DNA of 64,000 bases, taken from NCBI RefSeq assembly GCF_020176955.2, contig NZ_JAIUCZ020000005.1:124001-188000 (forward strand), written 5' to 3'. A model generated the notes under the pieces. The model saw only the letters and a list, made by a program, of their open reading frames with translations, ran no database searches and had not been told where the DNA came from. Source of the stretch: Nocardia sp. alder85J. Its GTDB lineage: Bacteria; Actinomycetota; Actinomycetes; Mycobacteriales; Mycobacteriaceae. The position numbers and the translations under genes are program-made. This document shows, one piece after another, positions 49,656 through 58,371 of this stretch (the first letter of the stretch is position 1; each line of letters opens with the position of its first letter).

Positions 49656-50867
49656 GTGAATACCGATGATGTTGTCTACTGGGACCCGTACGATCCGATC
49701 CTGGCGCAGGATCCGCATCCGACCTTCGGGCGGCTGCGGGAACAGTCGCCGATCTATTACAACGAGAAGTACGACTTCCATCTGATCAGCCGGTTCGACG
49801 ATTGTGATCGGGCGCTGCACGATTGGCGGACCTTCCGGTCGGGGCGGGGCAACATCCTCGAACTGATCAAGTCGGGGATCGAACTGCCGCCGGGAACGCT
49901 GATCATGGAGGATCCGCCGGGGCACGATATTCATCGGAAGTTGCTGGCGCGCATGTTCACTCCGCGGCGGATCGCGGCGCTGGAACCGCGGGTGCGGCAA
50001 TATTGTTCCGCCGCACTGGATCCGTTGGTCGGTGCGGATCGGTTCGATCTGATGGCCGCGGTCGGGACCGAGCTGCCGATGCGGGTGATCGGAATGCTGG
50101 TGGGGATTCCGGAGGCCGATCAGGCCGCGTTCCGGGAGTCGACCGATTCGGCGCTGCGGACGGAGCCGGGGCAGCAGGCCGATTTCCGGGGCGGGGCGAC
50201 GCTGAGCAACGAGGCGTTCAACGATTATCTGGACTGGCGGCTCGAGCATCCGTCCGACGACATCATGACCGAACTGCTGCACGCCGAATTCGACGACGAG
50301 CACGGGGTGCGGCGGACGCTCACCCGGGACGAGGTCGTCACCTATCTCACCGTGGTGGCGGGGGCGGGCAACGAGACCACCGGGCGGCTGATCGGGTGGA
50401 TCGGGTCGATCCTGGCGAAACATCCGGAGCAGCGGCGGGAACTGGTCGAGGATCCGCTGCTGATCCCGAACGCGGTCGAGGAGATCCTGCGGATGGAGCC
50501 GGCGGGGCCGGCGATCGGGCGGTACGTCGCCGCCGATGCGGAGTTCCACGGGACGGTCGTGCCGGCGGGCAGTGTGCTGCTGGTGCTGATCGCGGCCGCC
50601 AACCGGGATCCGCGCCGGGTGCCCGACGGCGATCGGTTCGACATCCACCGCGACATCCGGCATCAGCTGGCCTTCGGCTTCGGGCTGCACTTCTGCCTCG
50701 GGGCCTCGCTGGCGCGGCTGGAGGGGCGGATCGCCATGCAGGAGTTGCTGAAACGATTCCCGTCGTGGGAAGTCGACTGGGACAACGCGAAACTCGCCTC
50801 CACCTCGACCGTGCGGGGCTGGGAGTCGTTGCCGCTCATCGTCGGCAGCAGCGTGACGGTCGCCTAG
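49656..50867 (+). CDS. Cytochrome P450
   Basis: The GTG at 49656 follows AAGGGAAGGG and gives 403 residues. The I-helix reads VAGAGNETTGRLIG with the conserved acid/Thr pair, the K-helix ExxR is in VEEILRMEPAG, and the heme loop is AFGFGLHFCLGASLAR. It is a soluble bacterial class I P450. Neighbouring acyl-CoA genes suggest a fatty-acid or steroid-like substrate, as in mycobacterial CYPs, but this is inference. No ferredoxin gene is adjacent. Confidence 0.95.
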   Translation: MNTDDVVYWDPYDPILAQDPHPTFGRLREQSPIYYNEKYDFHLISRFDDCDRALHDWRTFRSGRGNILELIKSGIELPPGTLIMEDPPGHDIHRKLLARMFTPRRIAALEPRVRQYCSAALDPLVGADRFDLMAAVGTELPMRVIGMLVGIPEADQAAFRESTDSALRTEPGQQADFRGGATLSNEAFNDYLDWRLEHPSDDIMTELLHAEFDDEHGVRRTLTRDEVVTYLTVVAGAGNETTGRLIGWIGSILAKHPEQRRELVEDPLLIPNAVEEILRMEPAGPAIGRYVAADAEFHGTVVPAGSVLLVLIAAANRDPRRVPDGDRFDIHRDIRHQLAFGFGLHFCLGASLARLEGRIAMQELLKRFPSWEVDWDNAKLASTSTVRGWESLPLIVGSSVTVA

Positions 50868-50908
50868 AACGGTTGCGGGGGGCGGATCCGCCACCCCCGC
50901 AACACGGT

Positions 50909-51961
50909 TCAGCCGAGCTGCGCGATCACCTGCGGCAGGTCGACGGTGGTGCGGATGCCGGGCGGGGCCGCGACCACGGCCGCGACGGCGTTGACCGCGC
51001 GGTGCGCGGTGTAGCCGGGCGAGGTTTCGGCCATGCGCTCCAGCGGGATCGGGAATACCAGGTCGATCTCCAGCGGGGTGTCGCCCTGTAGCGAGATGTG
51101 CCAGCCGGTGTCGCGCAGATCCCAGGCCGGTTCCACGTCCTTGGTGCAGTACCAGTTGGCCCGGAACCGCAGCACCGGCTCGCCGTCACGCAGCGCGTCG
51201 ACGGTGACCCGTTGCGCGGCAACGGTTCCAGCGGCGAGAGTGCCCGCGGCGATGGTGAGTTCGCGGGGAGTGGCCGCGAACTCGCCGTGCGCGGCGACCT
51301 CGTCGATCGGGATACCGATCGCATCGGCCACCAGGCGCAGCGACGGGCCGAAGGAGGCGCCGAGATAGGCGGCGCGCATGTCGTCGAACTCGGCCATCGG
51401 CTGCCCGAAGCCCATCAGGTTGAACAGCATGTCCGGCGAATCACGTTGCGACAGATCGGCGTACTCGTCGATGGCGAGCCGGTCCAGGCGGCGCTGGATC
51501 GAGGTCAGCACCAGCGGCAGCGCCTCGGTGATGAACCCGGGGCTGGATCCGGTGCTGTACACCGAGGCGCCGCCGGCGGCGCACGCCTTCTCCACCCGAT
51601 CGCGCAGTGCCGGGTCCATGCCCGCGGGGCGATGGAACTCACCGCAGGTGGTCACCACGTTCGCACCCGATTCCAGCAGTGCGCACACCTCGTCGGCGTC
51701 GAACCGGGCGGGCATGTAGAGCACGCACTGCGCGCCGAGGGCGGTGATCTCGGCGAGATCGCCGGTGGCGGGCACCCCCACCGGGCCGATCCCGGCCAGT
51801 TCGCCGGCGTCGCGGCCGGCCTTGTCGGGGCTGTGCACGTACAGCCCGGCCAGCTGCAACCCCGGATGTTCGATCACCGCGCGCAGCGCGCGGGTGCCGA
51901 TGTTGCCGGTGGCCCACTGGACCACGCGAATGTCGTTGCCCGGAAGCGTCTTCGATCCCAT
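50909..51961 (-). CDS. NAD(P)-dependent reductase, dihydrodipicolinate-reductase-like fold
   Basis: The 350-residue protein begins IRVVQWATGNIGTRALRAVI, a Rossmann start of the DapB-like/amino acid dehydrogenase-like proteins common in Mycobacteriales, followed by LQLAGLYVHSPDKAGRDAG and VVTTCGEFHRPAG. Residues of true DapB catalysis are not conserved, so lysine synthesis is unlikely. It is the second gene after tesB on the minus strand (37 bases apart) and thus in the predicted TetR regulon. The substrate is unknown. Confidence 0.82.
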   Translation of the reverse strand: MGSKTLPGNDIRVVQWATGNIGTRALRAVIEHPGLQLAGLYVHSPDKAGRDAGELAGIGPVGVPATGDLAEITALGAQCVLYMPARFDADEVCALLESGANVVTTCGEFHRPAGMDPALRDRVEKACAAGGASVYSTGSSPGFITEALPLVLTSIQRRLDRLAIDEYADLSQRDSPDMLFNLMGFGQPMAEFDDMRAAYLGASFGPSLRLVADAIGIPIDEVAAHGEFAATPRELTIAAGTLAAGTVAAQRVTVDALRDGEPVLRFRANWYCTKDVEPAWDLRDTGWHISLQGDTPLEIDLVFPIPLERMAETSPGYTAHRAVNAVAAVVAAPPGIRTTVDLPQVIAQLG

Positions 51962-51998
51962 ATCGGACTCGTTCTCGTCGATGTTCGGCTGCTGGAAC

Positions 51999-52796
51999 TT
52001 ATTTGAAGCGAACCAGGGCTTCCTGTGCGAACGAGGCGACCAGCAAGCCGTCCTCGGTGAGCACGTCGCCCCGGCCGAAGGCGCGGCTGTGCGCCAGCAG
52101 CGGGCTGTGCTGCCGCAGCAGCAGCCAGGCGTCGCTGCGGAAGGGCCGGTGGAACCACAGGCTGTGCGACGTGACCGCGGAGGCGAACTTCTGCTGGGCG
52201 TCGGCCTGGGTGACCCCCTCGACGGGCCGCAGCGCGGTGCCGATCAGGTTGAGGTCGGTGGCGTAGGCGGTGAGCGCGGGCGCGAGGGCCGGATCCACCT
52301 CGGGGGTGCGCATCCACAGCTCGTATTCCGGCGCACCCGCGGCGGGATCGTCGAGCTGGCCGGTCGAGCGGGTCTCCCACGGGATCAGGCTGAATTCCAC
52401 CTTGTGCTCGGCACTCGGCAGCGCGGGGACCGCGGGCACGGTCTGCACGACCGGGCCCTCCTCGGCGGCGTGCAGCGAGAGCGAGGCGGTCGCGACCACC
52501 CGATCGGGCTGCCGGGCCACGACCGACACGGTCGCGAACGCCCGCCCGGCGTGGTGCGTGGTGACCTCGTACCGCACCGGCTCGCTGGTGTGGCCTTCCT
52601 TGGCGAACAGCGTCTGGATCGACTTGACCGACTTGTCCGGGTGCACCGCGGTCGCGGCCTGCATGAACTGGCCCAGGATCTGGCCACCGAAGATCCGGTG
52701 GTAGTCCAGCGGCAGGTTCTGCCCCTCGAACACCGCGCCGCTGTCGGTCGCCGATACCTGCCGCACCGCGAGGCTGGCGAGAAGATCACTCCACAT
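51999..52796 (-). CDS. Acyl-CoA thioesterase (TesB-like double hotdog)
   Basis: The 265-residue protein has hotdog features in both halves: YHRIFGGQILGQFMQAATAV with GHTSEPVRYEV, and YATDLNLIGTALRP with HSLWFHRPFRSDAWLLL. TesB-type thioesterases release CoA from medium and long acyl chains. A palindrome GAGAA-N5-TTCTC lies 32 bases upstream and is also found before the acyl-CoA dehydrogenase operon. Confidence 0.9.
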   Translation of the reverse strand: MWSDLLASLAVRQVSATDSGAVFEGQNLPLDYHRIFGGQILGQFMQAATAVHPDKSVKSIQTLFAKEGHTSEPVRYEVTTHHAGRAFATVSVVARQPDRVVATASLSLHAAEEGPVVQTVPAVPALPSAEHKVEFSLIPWETRSTGQLDDPAAGAPEYELWMRTPEVDPALAPALTAYATDLNLIGTALRPVEGVTQADAQQKFASAVTSHSLWFHRPFRSDAWLLLRQHSPLLAHSRAFGRGDVLTEDGLLVASFAQEALVRFK

Positions 52797-52827
52797 GCGT
52801 TCGAGTGTAAGTGAAACTCTCCCGCTT

Positions 52828-52844
52828 TGAGAATAGCGTTCTCA
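52828..52844. promoter_or_regulatory. GAGAA-N5-TTCTC operator before the thioesterase
   Basis: TGAGAA-TAGCG-TTCTCA is a perfect 6+5+6 palindrome, 32 bases from the thioesterase start on the minus strand. Its core equals that of the site at 53683. Confidence 0.7.
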
Positions 52845-52903
52845 CTCCGGCGGCCGGAAGCACGCACAGCGGGGACAGGGCTCGGCGCAGCCGTGCGCGC
52901 GGC

Positions 52904-53560
52904 CTACAGCTTGGCGAAGCCGTGCGCGCAGAAGTTCCAGACCTCGTCGGCGGTGATCGGGTGCTGCATGTTCGCGTCATCGGCGCCACCGGCGGATTGC
53001 GCGGTGAACATGACCGTCTGCATCGTCATCGCGGCCATCCGGCGCGGGTTGATGCCGTGCCGCAGTTCGCCGGCCTCGGACGCGGCCTCCAGCAACTCGG
53101 CGAACAGCGCGATCAGCGGCGCGTGCGCCACCTTCACCTCGGCCGGATGCGAGATCAGCAGCTGCGGAGCGAAATCGGTGAACAGCGGCCGCTTCGCGGT
53201 CGGGTCGGGCCGGGACAGCTCGAACAGCAACTCCACGGCGACGCGCACCTGCTCCAGCGGGTCGGTCTGCCCGGCCGCGGCGGCGCGGATCTGGTCGGCG
53301 GAGCGGGACAGCGCGTCCTCGAACAGCGCCAGCAGCAATTCGTGTTTACCGTCGAACTGCAGGTAGAAGCTGCGTAGCGACTGCCGGGAACGGTCGACGA
53401 CCTCCTGCACGGTGAAGTCGGTACTGCCCTTCTCGGTGATGATCGCCTGAGCGGCGTCGAGGAAGCGCTGCACGCGCTGCTCGGCGCGCAATTTGGCCGT
53501 GCGGATGGACCGCTCGACGGCGCGCTGCTTCCAGGCCGGCTCTTCGTTCGGAGTGCTCAC
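52904..53560 (-). CDS. TetR-family regulator of the acyl-CoA block
   Basis: From GTG 53560 the protein has 218 residues. The HTH reads VQRFLDAAQAIITEKGSTDF, then EVVDRSRQSLRSFYLQFDGK; the FYLQF variant is found in several mycobacterial lipid regulators. It lies between the thioesterase operon and the dehydrogenase operon, both preceded by the same palindrome, so it is the obvious repressor. The ribosome binding site is poor and an upstream ATG at 53656 exists, but that extension is not TetR-like. Confidence 0.88.
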   Translation of the reverse strand: MSTPNEEPAWKQRAVERSIRTAKLRAEQRVQRFLDAAQAIITEKGSTDFTVQEVVDRSRQSLRSFYLQFDGKHELLLALFEDALSRSADQIRAAAAGQTDPLEQVRVAVELLFELSRPDPTAKRPLFTDFAPQLLISHPAEVKVAHAPLIALFAELLEAASEAGELRHGINPRRMAAMTMQTVMFTAQSAGGADDANMQHPITADEVWNFCAHGFAKL

Positions 53561-53682
53561 CGGAGAACCAGTCCTCTGCCATGTGTGGAGAACATGAGAG
53601 CACTGTACCGGAGAGTACGCCACGGTTGTGCACAACGTACGTGTGTCCCCCACCATTTTCGAGACTATTACTTTCGTGATAA

Positions 53683-53697
53683 GAGAATGATATTCTC
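53683..53697. promoter_or_regulatory. GAGAA-N5-TTCTC operator before the dehydrogenase operon
   Basis: GAGAAT-GAT-ATTCTC is a perfect 6+3+6 palindrome with the same GAGAA-N5-TTCTC core as 52828-52844. It lies 41 bases before the first dehydrogenase start, in an AT-richer promoter patch. Confidence 0.7.
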
Positions 53698-53738
53698 ACA
53701 ATGGTGGAAATCACCACTGGCTAAGGAGGCAGGCCGGG

Positions 53739-54737
53739 ATGCTCTTCGAGTTCGACTCGGACCAACGGTTGTGGCAGGACACGGTGCGCGACGTGGTCGC
53801 GAAACAGTGCCCACCGGCACTGATCCGCGAGGTCGCCGACAAGGGCGGTGACAGCACGGCGTTGTGGCAGTCCTATGTGCGGCAGGGCTGGACCGAGCTC
53901 ACCGATCCGGCAGCCGCGGTGGAGCTGGCCATCGTGCTGGAGGAACTGGGCCGCGCCACCGATCCTACCCCGTATCTGGCGACGATGAGCCAATTCGCGC
54001 CGCTGGCACCGGATTTCGAGGATCCGGCACAGTCCGGGACCGCGGTGTTCGCCGGCGTCACCGCCAATCTCGACGCCGGGGGCTGGGTGCTCACCGGTAC
54101 CGCGCGGCACGTGCTCGACGGCGACCGGGCCGACCGGTTCGCCGTGGTCACCCCCGCCGGGGTCTTCGTGGTGCCCGCGAGCGAGGTCACCGCGACCCGC
54201 AGCCCGGTGTTCGATCCGGTGCTGCACGTCGCCGACGTGTCCTTCGCCGGGGTTCGGGCCGGGCACGAGGCCCGCGCCGACGTCGACGTCGAGCGCGCCC
54301 GCCACGTCGCGCTGACCGGGCTGGCGCTCACCACCGTCGGCGCCTGCCGCCGCATCCTCGACCTGGCGCTGGACCATGTGCGCAACCGGCAGCAATTCGG
54401 TGTTGCGATCGGCTCGTTCCAGGCGGTCAAGCACAAGGCCGCCGATATGTACGTGGCCATCGAAAGGGCCCGTGCGCTGGCCTATTTCGCGGCGCTGACC
54501 ATCGCCGAGGACGACCCCCGCCGCCGGCTCGCGGCCGCCATGGCCAAGGCGAGCGCCGGCGAATGCCAGTCCCTGGTGTTCCGCCACGGCATTCAGCTGT
54601 TCGGTGGCATGGGCTTCACCTGGGAGAACGACCTGCAATTCGCGCTGAAGCGGGCCAAAGCCGGTGAGCTGCTGCTCGGCGGCGCGGCCGAGCACCGAGC
54701 GCTGATCGCCGAGGAGTACCGTGCAACTGTCCTTTGA
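53739..54737 (+). CDS. Acyl-CoA dehydrogenase-like subunit (short partner)
   Basis: The ATG follows AAGGAGG and gives 332 residues. The C-terminal half is a good acyl-CoA dehydrogenase fold (RNRQQFGVAIGSFQAVKHKA, GIQLFGGMGFTWENDLQFAL). The N-terminal and middle parts are shortened compared with the usual 380-400 residues. This pattern matches the small partner of heteromeric alpha2beta2 dehydrogenases such as the mycobacterial ChsE pairs. It overlaps the next dehydrogenase gene by 17 bases, which supports a complex. Confidence 0.88.
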   Translation: MLFEFDSDQRLWQDTVRDVVAKQCPPALIREVADKGGDSTALWQSYVRQGWTELTDPAAAVELAIVLEELGRATDPTPYLATMSQFAPLAPDFEDPAQSGTAVFAGVTANLDAGGWVLTGTARHVLDGDRADRFAVVTPAGVFVVPASEVTATRSPVFDPVLHVADVSFAGVRAGHEARADVDVERARHVALTGLALTTVGACRRILDLALDHVRNRQQFGVAIGSFQAVKHKAADMYVAIERARALAYFAALTIAEDDPRRRLAAAMAKASAGECQSLVFRHGIQLFGGMGFTWENDLQFALKRAKAGELLLGGAAEHRALIAEEYRATVL

Positions 54738-55896
54738 CGCCGACGTCGAGGAATTCCGGGCCGAATTCGCGGCCTTCCTCGAGGAGCATCTGCCCGCCGC
54801 GGCCGAGACCACCGAACGCGCCCGATCCAGTGCCGATGTGCCGGAATGGGCCCGGCGCTGGCAGCGGCTGCTGTTCGACAACGGCTGGCTGCTGCCCGCC
54901 AATCCCCCGGAGTTCGGCGGCCGCAACGCCACTGTGTTGCAGCAGTACGTGCATCTGGAGGAACTGTCCAAGCGGCGGATCTACCACAGCTTCAACCCGC
55001 AGGGCCTGGGCATCATCGCCGCCTCGCTGCTGACCTTCGGCACCGACGAGCAGAAGCAGCGCTGGGCGGTGCCGATCCTGCGCGCGGAAATCACTGCGGC
55101 CCTGGGCATGAGCGAGCCGGGCGCCGGTTCGGATCTGGCGGGGTTGCGCACCCGCGCGGTCCGCGACGGCGACGACTTCGTGGTGAACGGGCAGAAGGTG
55201 TGGACCTCCGGGGCCCACGACGCGGATGTGCTGCTCACCTTCGTGCGCACCGATCCGGACGCGCCGAAGCACAAGGGCATCAGCGTGCTGCTGATCCCCA
55301 CCGACACCCCCGGGGTCACCCGGCGGCCGTTCGCCTCCATCTGCGGACCGCACGATCTGGACTTCAACGAGGTGTTCTTCGAGAAGGCCCGGGTGCCGGC
55401 GGCGAATCTGCTGGGCCCGCTCAACGGCGGCTGGACCGTCGCCAACGGCTCGCTCGGACACGAGCGCACCCTGCTCTGGCTGAGTTTCGCGGACCGGTTG
55501 CAGGAGCTCACCGAGGACTTCCACCCGCGGTCGGTGTTCGACAAGGACAGTTACGCGACGCTGGCGATGGATCTGCAGGCGCTGCGGCTGCTGGGTTCGC
55601 AGGCGCTGTCCCGGGCCGCGCGCGGCGAACAGGACACCCAGTCGCTGTCGATCCTGAAGGTGCTCGGGTCCGAGGCGGTCCAGTCGGCCAGCGAGCAGGC
55701 GCTGTACGCGCAGGGTGCGGACGGGCTGACCCATCCGGGCTTCACCTCGGCGTACCTGCCGATGAACCTGGACAACTTCTCGTGCAGCTGGTTCGAACGG
55801 TATGCCCGCAGTTTCGCCGGCACCATCGCCGGCGGCACCTCCGAGATCCAGCGCACGATCATCGCCGAGCGGGTGCTCGGCCTGCCGCGAGGCTGA
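54721..55896 (+). CDS. Acyl-CoA dehydrogenase (full-length partner)
   Basis: The 391-residue protein starts at GTG inside the preceding gene. Features are ALGMSEPGAGSDLAGLRTRA with VNGQKVWTSGAHDADVLLTF (FAD-binding middle domain) and AGTIAGGTSEIQRTIIAERV. The usual catalytic Glu of the YEG motif is Gly here, so the base may lie elsewhere or in the partner subunit. It probably forms a heteromeric FAD enzyme with the preceding protein and oxidises a CoA ester, possibly of a steroid side chain. Confidence 0.92.
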   Translation: MQLSFDADVEEFRAEFAAFLEEHLPAAAETTERARSSADVPEWARRWQRLLFDNGWLLPANPPEFGGRNATVLQQYVHLEELSKRRIYHSFNPQGLGIIAASLLTFGTDEQKQRWAVPILRAEITAALGMSEPGAGSDLAGLRTRAVRDGDDFVVNGQKVWTSGAHDADVLLTFVRTDPDAPKHKGISVLLIPTDTPGVTRRPFASICGPHDLDFNEVFFEKARVPAANLLGPLNGGWTVANGSLGHERTLLWLSFADRLQELTEDFHPRSVFDKDSYATLAMDLQALRLLGSQALSRAARGEQDTQSLSILKVLGSEAVQSASEQALYAQGADGLTHPGFTSAYLPMNLDNFSCSWFERYARSFAGTIAGGTSEIQRTIIAERVLGLPRG

Positions 55897-55928
55897 ACCT
55901 GCCGCGAGGCTGTACCTGCCGCGAGGCG
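55882..55928. repeat. Three tandem copies of a 17-base unit at the dehydrogenase 3' end
   Basis: CTGCCGCGAGGCTGAAC, CTGCCGCGAGGCTGTAC and a partial CTGCCGCGAGGCGG follow each other. The dehydrogenase stop codon is in the first copy, so the others are noncoding. They look like slippage duplication of the gene end and lie just before the enoyl-CoA hydratase start. Confidence 0.85.
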
Positions 55929-55941
55929 GAGAAGAGGTCCC

Positions 55942-56727
55942 ATGTCCTATATCGACTATGCGGTCGCCGACAAGGTCGCGACCATCACGCTGAACCGGCC
56001 CGAGGCCGCCAATGCCCAGAATGCCGCGCTGCTGGACGAATTGGATGCCGCCTGGGTGCGCGCGGGCGACGATCCGGAGGTCGCGGTGATCGTGCTGCGG
56101 GCCGAGGGCAAGCACTTCTCGGCCGGGCACGATCTGCGCGGCGGCGGGCCGGTGCCGGACAAGATCACCCTGGAGCTGATCGTCGCCAACGAGTCCCGCC
56201 GGTATCTGGAGTACTCGCTGCGCTGGCGCAACATCCCCAAGCCCTCGATCGCCGCGGTCCAGGGCCGCTGCATCTCCGGCGGACTGCTGCTGTGCTGGCC
56301 GTGTGACCTCATCATCGCCGCCGAGGACGCCCTGTTCTCCGACCCCGTCGTCCTCATGGGCATCGGCGGCGTCGAGTACCACGGCCACACCTGGGAACTC
56401 GGCCCCCGCAAGGCCAAGGAGATCCTGTTCACCGGCCGGCCGGTCACCGCCCACGAGGCCGAACAGGTCGGCATGGTCAACAAGGTGGTCCCCCGCGACC
56501 AGCTGGACACCGAGACCCGGGCCTGGGCCGAACAGATCGCGAAGATGCCACCCTTCGGGCTGCGGCAGGCCAAACGAGCGGTCAATCAAACCCTGGATGT
56601 GCAGGGCTTTTACGCCGCCATCCAGTCCGTGTTCGACATCCATCAGACCGGGCACGGGAACGCGCTGAGCGTCAGCGGATTCCCGGTGCTGGCGCGGCTC
56701 GACGATATGAAGGCAAATATCCGGTAA
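55942..56727 (+). CDS. Enoyl-CoA hydratase/isomerase family protein
   Basis: The 261-residue crotonase has the oxyanion segments KHFSAGHDLRGGG and AVQGRCISGGLLLCWPCDLI, then ILFTGRPVTAHEAEQVGMVN. The usual second catalytic Glu region reads DPVVLMGIGGVEYHGHTWEL, with Glu after the second Gly pair. It completes the dehydrogenase operon and would hydrate the enoyl-CoA product. The start follows GAAGAGG after the tandem repeats. Confidence 0.92.
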   Translation: MSYIDYAVADKVATITLNRPEAANAQNAALLDELDAAWVRAGDDPEVAVIVLRAEGKHFSAGHDLRGGGPVPDKITLELIVANESRRYLEYSLRWRNIPKPSIAAVQGRCISGGLLLCWPCDLIIAAEDALFSDPVVLMGIGGVEYHGHTWELGPRKAKEILFTGRPVTAHEAEQVGMVNKVVPRDQLDTETRAWAEQIAKMPPFGLRQAKRAVNQTLDVQGFYAAIQSVFDIHQTGHGNALSVSGFPVLARLDDMKANIR

Positions 56728-56923
56728 ATCGGACGAAAAGGTCCGTGCGTCGCGCGCGTGGCGGTTATGGTGTGGACCGTCACGGCGCGCGACAGCACAC
56801 CATCCGCGCTTTTCGACCTCTGCCGAGGCCACGCCCAGAGGGCACCCGCGGCCTCGGGAGGAATCAGTAACCCACGAAAAATCGGCGATCGGAATTCGAT
56901 CCGTGCGCCGGAGAGGAATCGCC
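56728..56923. other. Intergenic region before the lipoprotein gene
   Basis: These 196 bases hold no gene. A promoter for the lipoprotein is expected; nothing specific was recognised. Confidence 0.3.
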
Positions 56924-57454
56924 ATGCGCGCTCCCATCATCCGCCACACCATGACCGCGGTCGCGTGTCTGGCCGTCGCCACGGCCGCGCTGACCGGCTG
57001 CTCGGACGACAAGTCCAGCAGCAGCAGCTCGAGCACCTCGGCCGCGGCCTCGACCAGTGCGGCCGCCTCGTCCGCGTCCGCGTCGGCCGCCGCCGCCGAT
57101 CCGGCCACCACCAAGGCCGTCACCGACGCCTTCGTCGGCTTCTTCAACGGCGCCGCCCCGGCGCCGCAGCGGACCGCCCTGGTCGAGAAGAGCGACCAGT
57201 TCGGGCCCGTGCTCGCCGCGCAGGCGGGCAACCCGCAGGCGCAGGGCACCGCCGCCACCGTGCAGTCGGTGAGCCTGAAGGACGCGACCCACGCCGACGT
57301 GAAGTGGACGCTGCTGCTCGGTGGCAGCCCGGTGCTGCCCGACCAGTCCGGGGCGGCGGTGAAGGAGGGTGACCAGTGGAAGGTCGCCGCCAGCACCTTC
57401 TGTGCCCTGCTCGCCCTCCAGGGTGGCGGCGCCGCGGTTCCGGCCTGCAGCTAG
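56924..57454 (+). CDS. Mtb12-like lipoprotein with Ser/Ala-rich linker
   Basis: From ATG 56924 the protein has 176 residues with lipobox AALTGCS (lipid Cys near 26), then an extreme low-complexity Ser/Ala linker to about residue 62. The C-terminal domain (KAVTDAFVGFFNGAAPAPQR ... GDQWKVAASTFCALLALQGG) resembles the low-molecular-weight antigen Mtb12 family of mycobacteria. The exported domain would sit on the outer face of the membrane. The function is unknown. Confidence 0.8.
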   Translation: MRAPIIRHTMTAVACLAVATAALTGCSDDKSSSSSSSTSAAASTSAAASSASASAAAADPATTKAVTDAFVGFFNGAAPAPQRTALVEKSDQFGPVLAAQAGNPQAQGTAATVQSVSLKDATHADVKWTLLLGGSPVLPDQSGAAVKEGDQWKVAASTFCALLALQGGGAAVPACS

Positions 57455-57603
57455 TCACAGCAGCAGGAAATCCGGGGCAACGACGCGCCCGTACCCGGTC
57501 CGGCGATCCCGGACCCGGGGAATTCCGATGATCGCGGCCGCCGCAACGACCTGTTGTGGCGGCCCTTTCGTCGCTCGGGCCAGGGCTTCTCGGGCGCGGC
57601 CGC

Positions 57604-58371
57604 TCACGCGAGGGCGGCGAGCACCTTGTCCGCCAGTTCCGGACGGCAGATCAGCAGATCCGGCAGGTACGGATCGCGGCGGTTGTAGCGCAGCGGGGAG
57701 CCGTCCACCCGGGACACGTGCAGCCCGGCCGCCGCCGCCACCGCGACCGGTGCGCAGGAATCCCATTCGTACTGACCACCGGAGTGCGCGTACACGTCCA
57801 CCTCGCCGCGCACCACGGCCATCGCCTTGGCGCCGGCCGACCCCATCGGCACCGTCACCGCCGACAGCCGCGCGACCATCTCCCGTACCTCCCACGAGGC
57901 CCGGCTGCGCGAGACCACCGCGCGGATCGGGCCGTCCGGGCGCGGCGGGACCACCGGCGGTTCGCCGGTGTGCAGCACCACGCCGGTGGCCGGCAGCGCC
58001 ACCGCACCGATCGTGGCCACCCCGCCGACCGCCAGCGCCACGTGCACCGCCCAGTCCGGGCGCGGCGGCTCACCGTATTCCCGGGTGCCGTCCAGCGGGT
58101 CGATGATCCAGACCCGATCCCGTTGCAGCCGAACAGGATTGTCGGTGCTCTCCTCCGACAGCACGGCGTCCTCGGGCCGCAGCTCGGCCAGGCGGGCCAG
58201 CAGCAACTCGTTCGACTTCCGGTCGCCGGCGGCGCCGCCCTCGTCGCGGATGGCGAGGAGCAGTTCGCCCGCCTCCGCGGCCAGGGTCGCGGCCACGGTG
58301 TGATCGTTCATACCCTCCACTGTCGCATGTCGATCCGACTCGGCCCATTCGGGTGGATCAGCGCTGTTCAT
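57604..58371 (-). CDS. cysQ: 3'(2'),5'-bisphosphate nucleotidase CysQ
   Basis: The ATG at 58371 overlaps the stop of the preceding gene (ATGA) and gives 255 residues; ATG 58311, directly after GGAGGG, is an alternative. Inositol-phosphatase-fold motifs are clear: VLSEESTDN, the metal site VWIIDPLDGTREYGEPPRPD, and GGQYEWDSCAPVAVAAAAGL. The end DGSPLRYNRRDPYLPDLLIC closely parallels mycobacterial CysQ. It recycles PAP from sulfotransferase reactions, a good match to the sulfotransferase-like gene two genes upstream. Confidence 0.92.
   Translation of the reverse strand: MNSADPPEWAESDRHATVEGMNDHTVAATLAAEAGELLLAIRDEGGAAGDRKSNELLLARLAELRPEDAVLSEESTDNPVRLQRDRVWIIDPLDGTREYGEPPRPDWAVHVALAVGGVATIGAVALPATGVVLHTGEPPVVPPRPDGPIRAVVSRSRASWEVREMVARLSAVTVPMGSAGAKAMAVVRGEVDVYAHSGGQYEWDSCAPVAVAAAAGLHVSRVDGSPLRYNRRDPYLPDLLICRPELADKVLAALA

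Noticed and set aside
54616..57396. A 926-residue minus-strand protein
   Set aside because: It is antisense to the dehydrogenase, hydratase and lipoprotein genes and has shadow-type composition.
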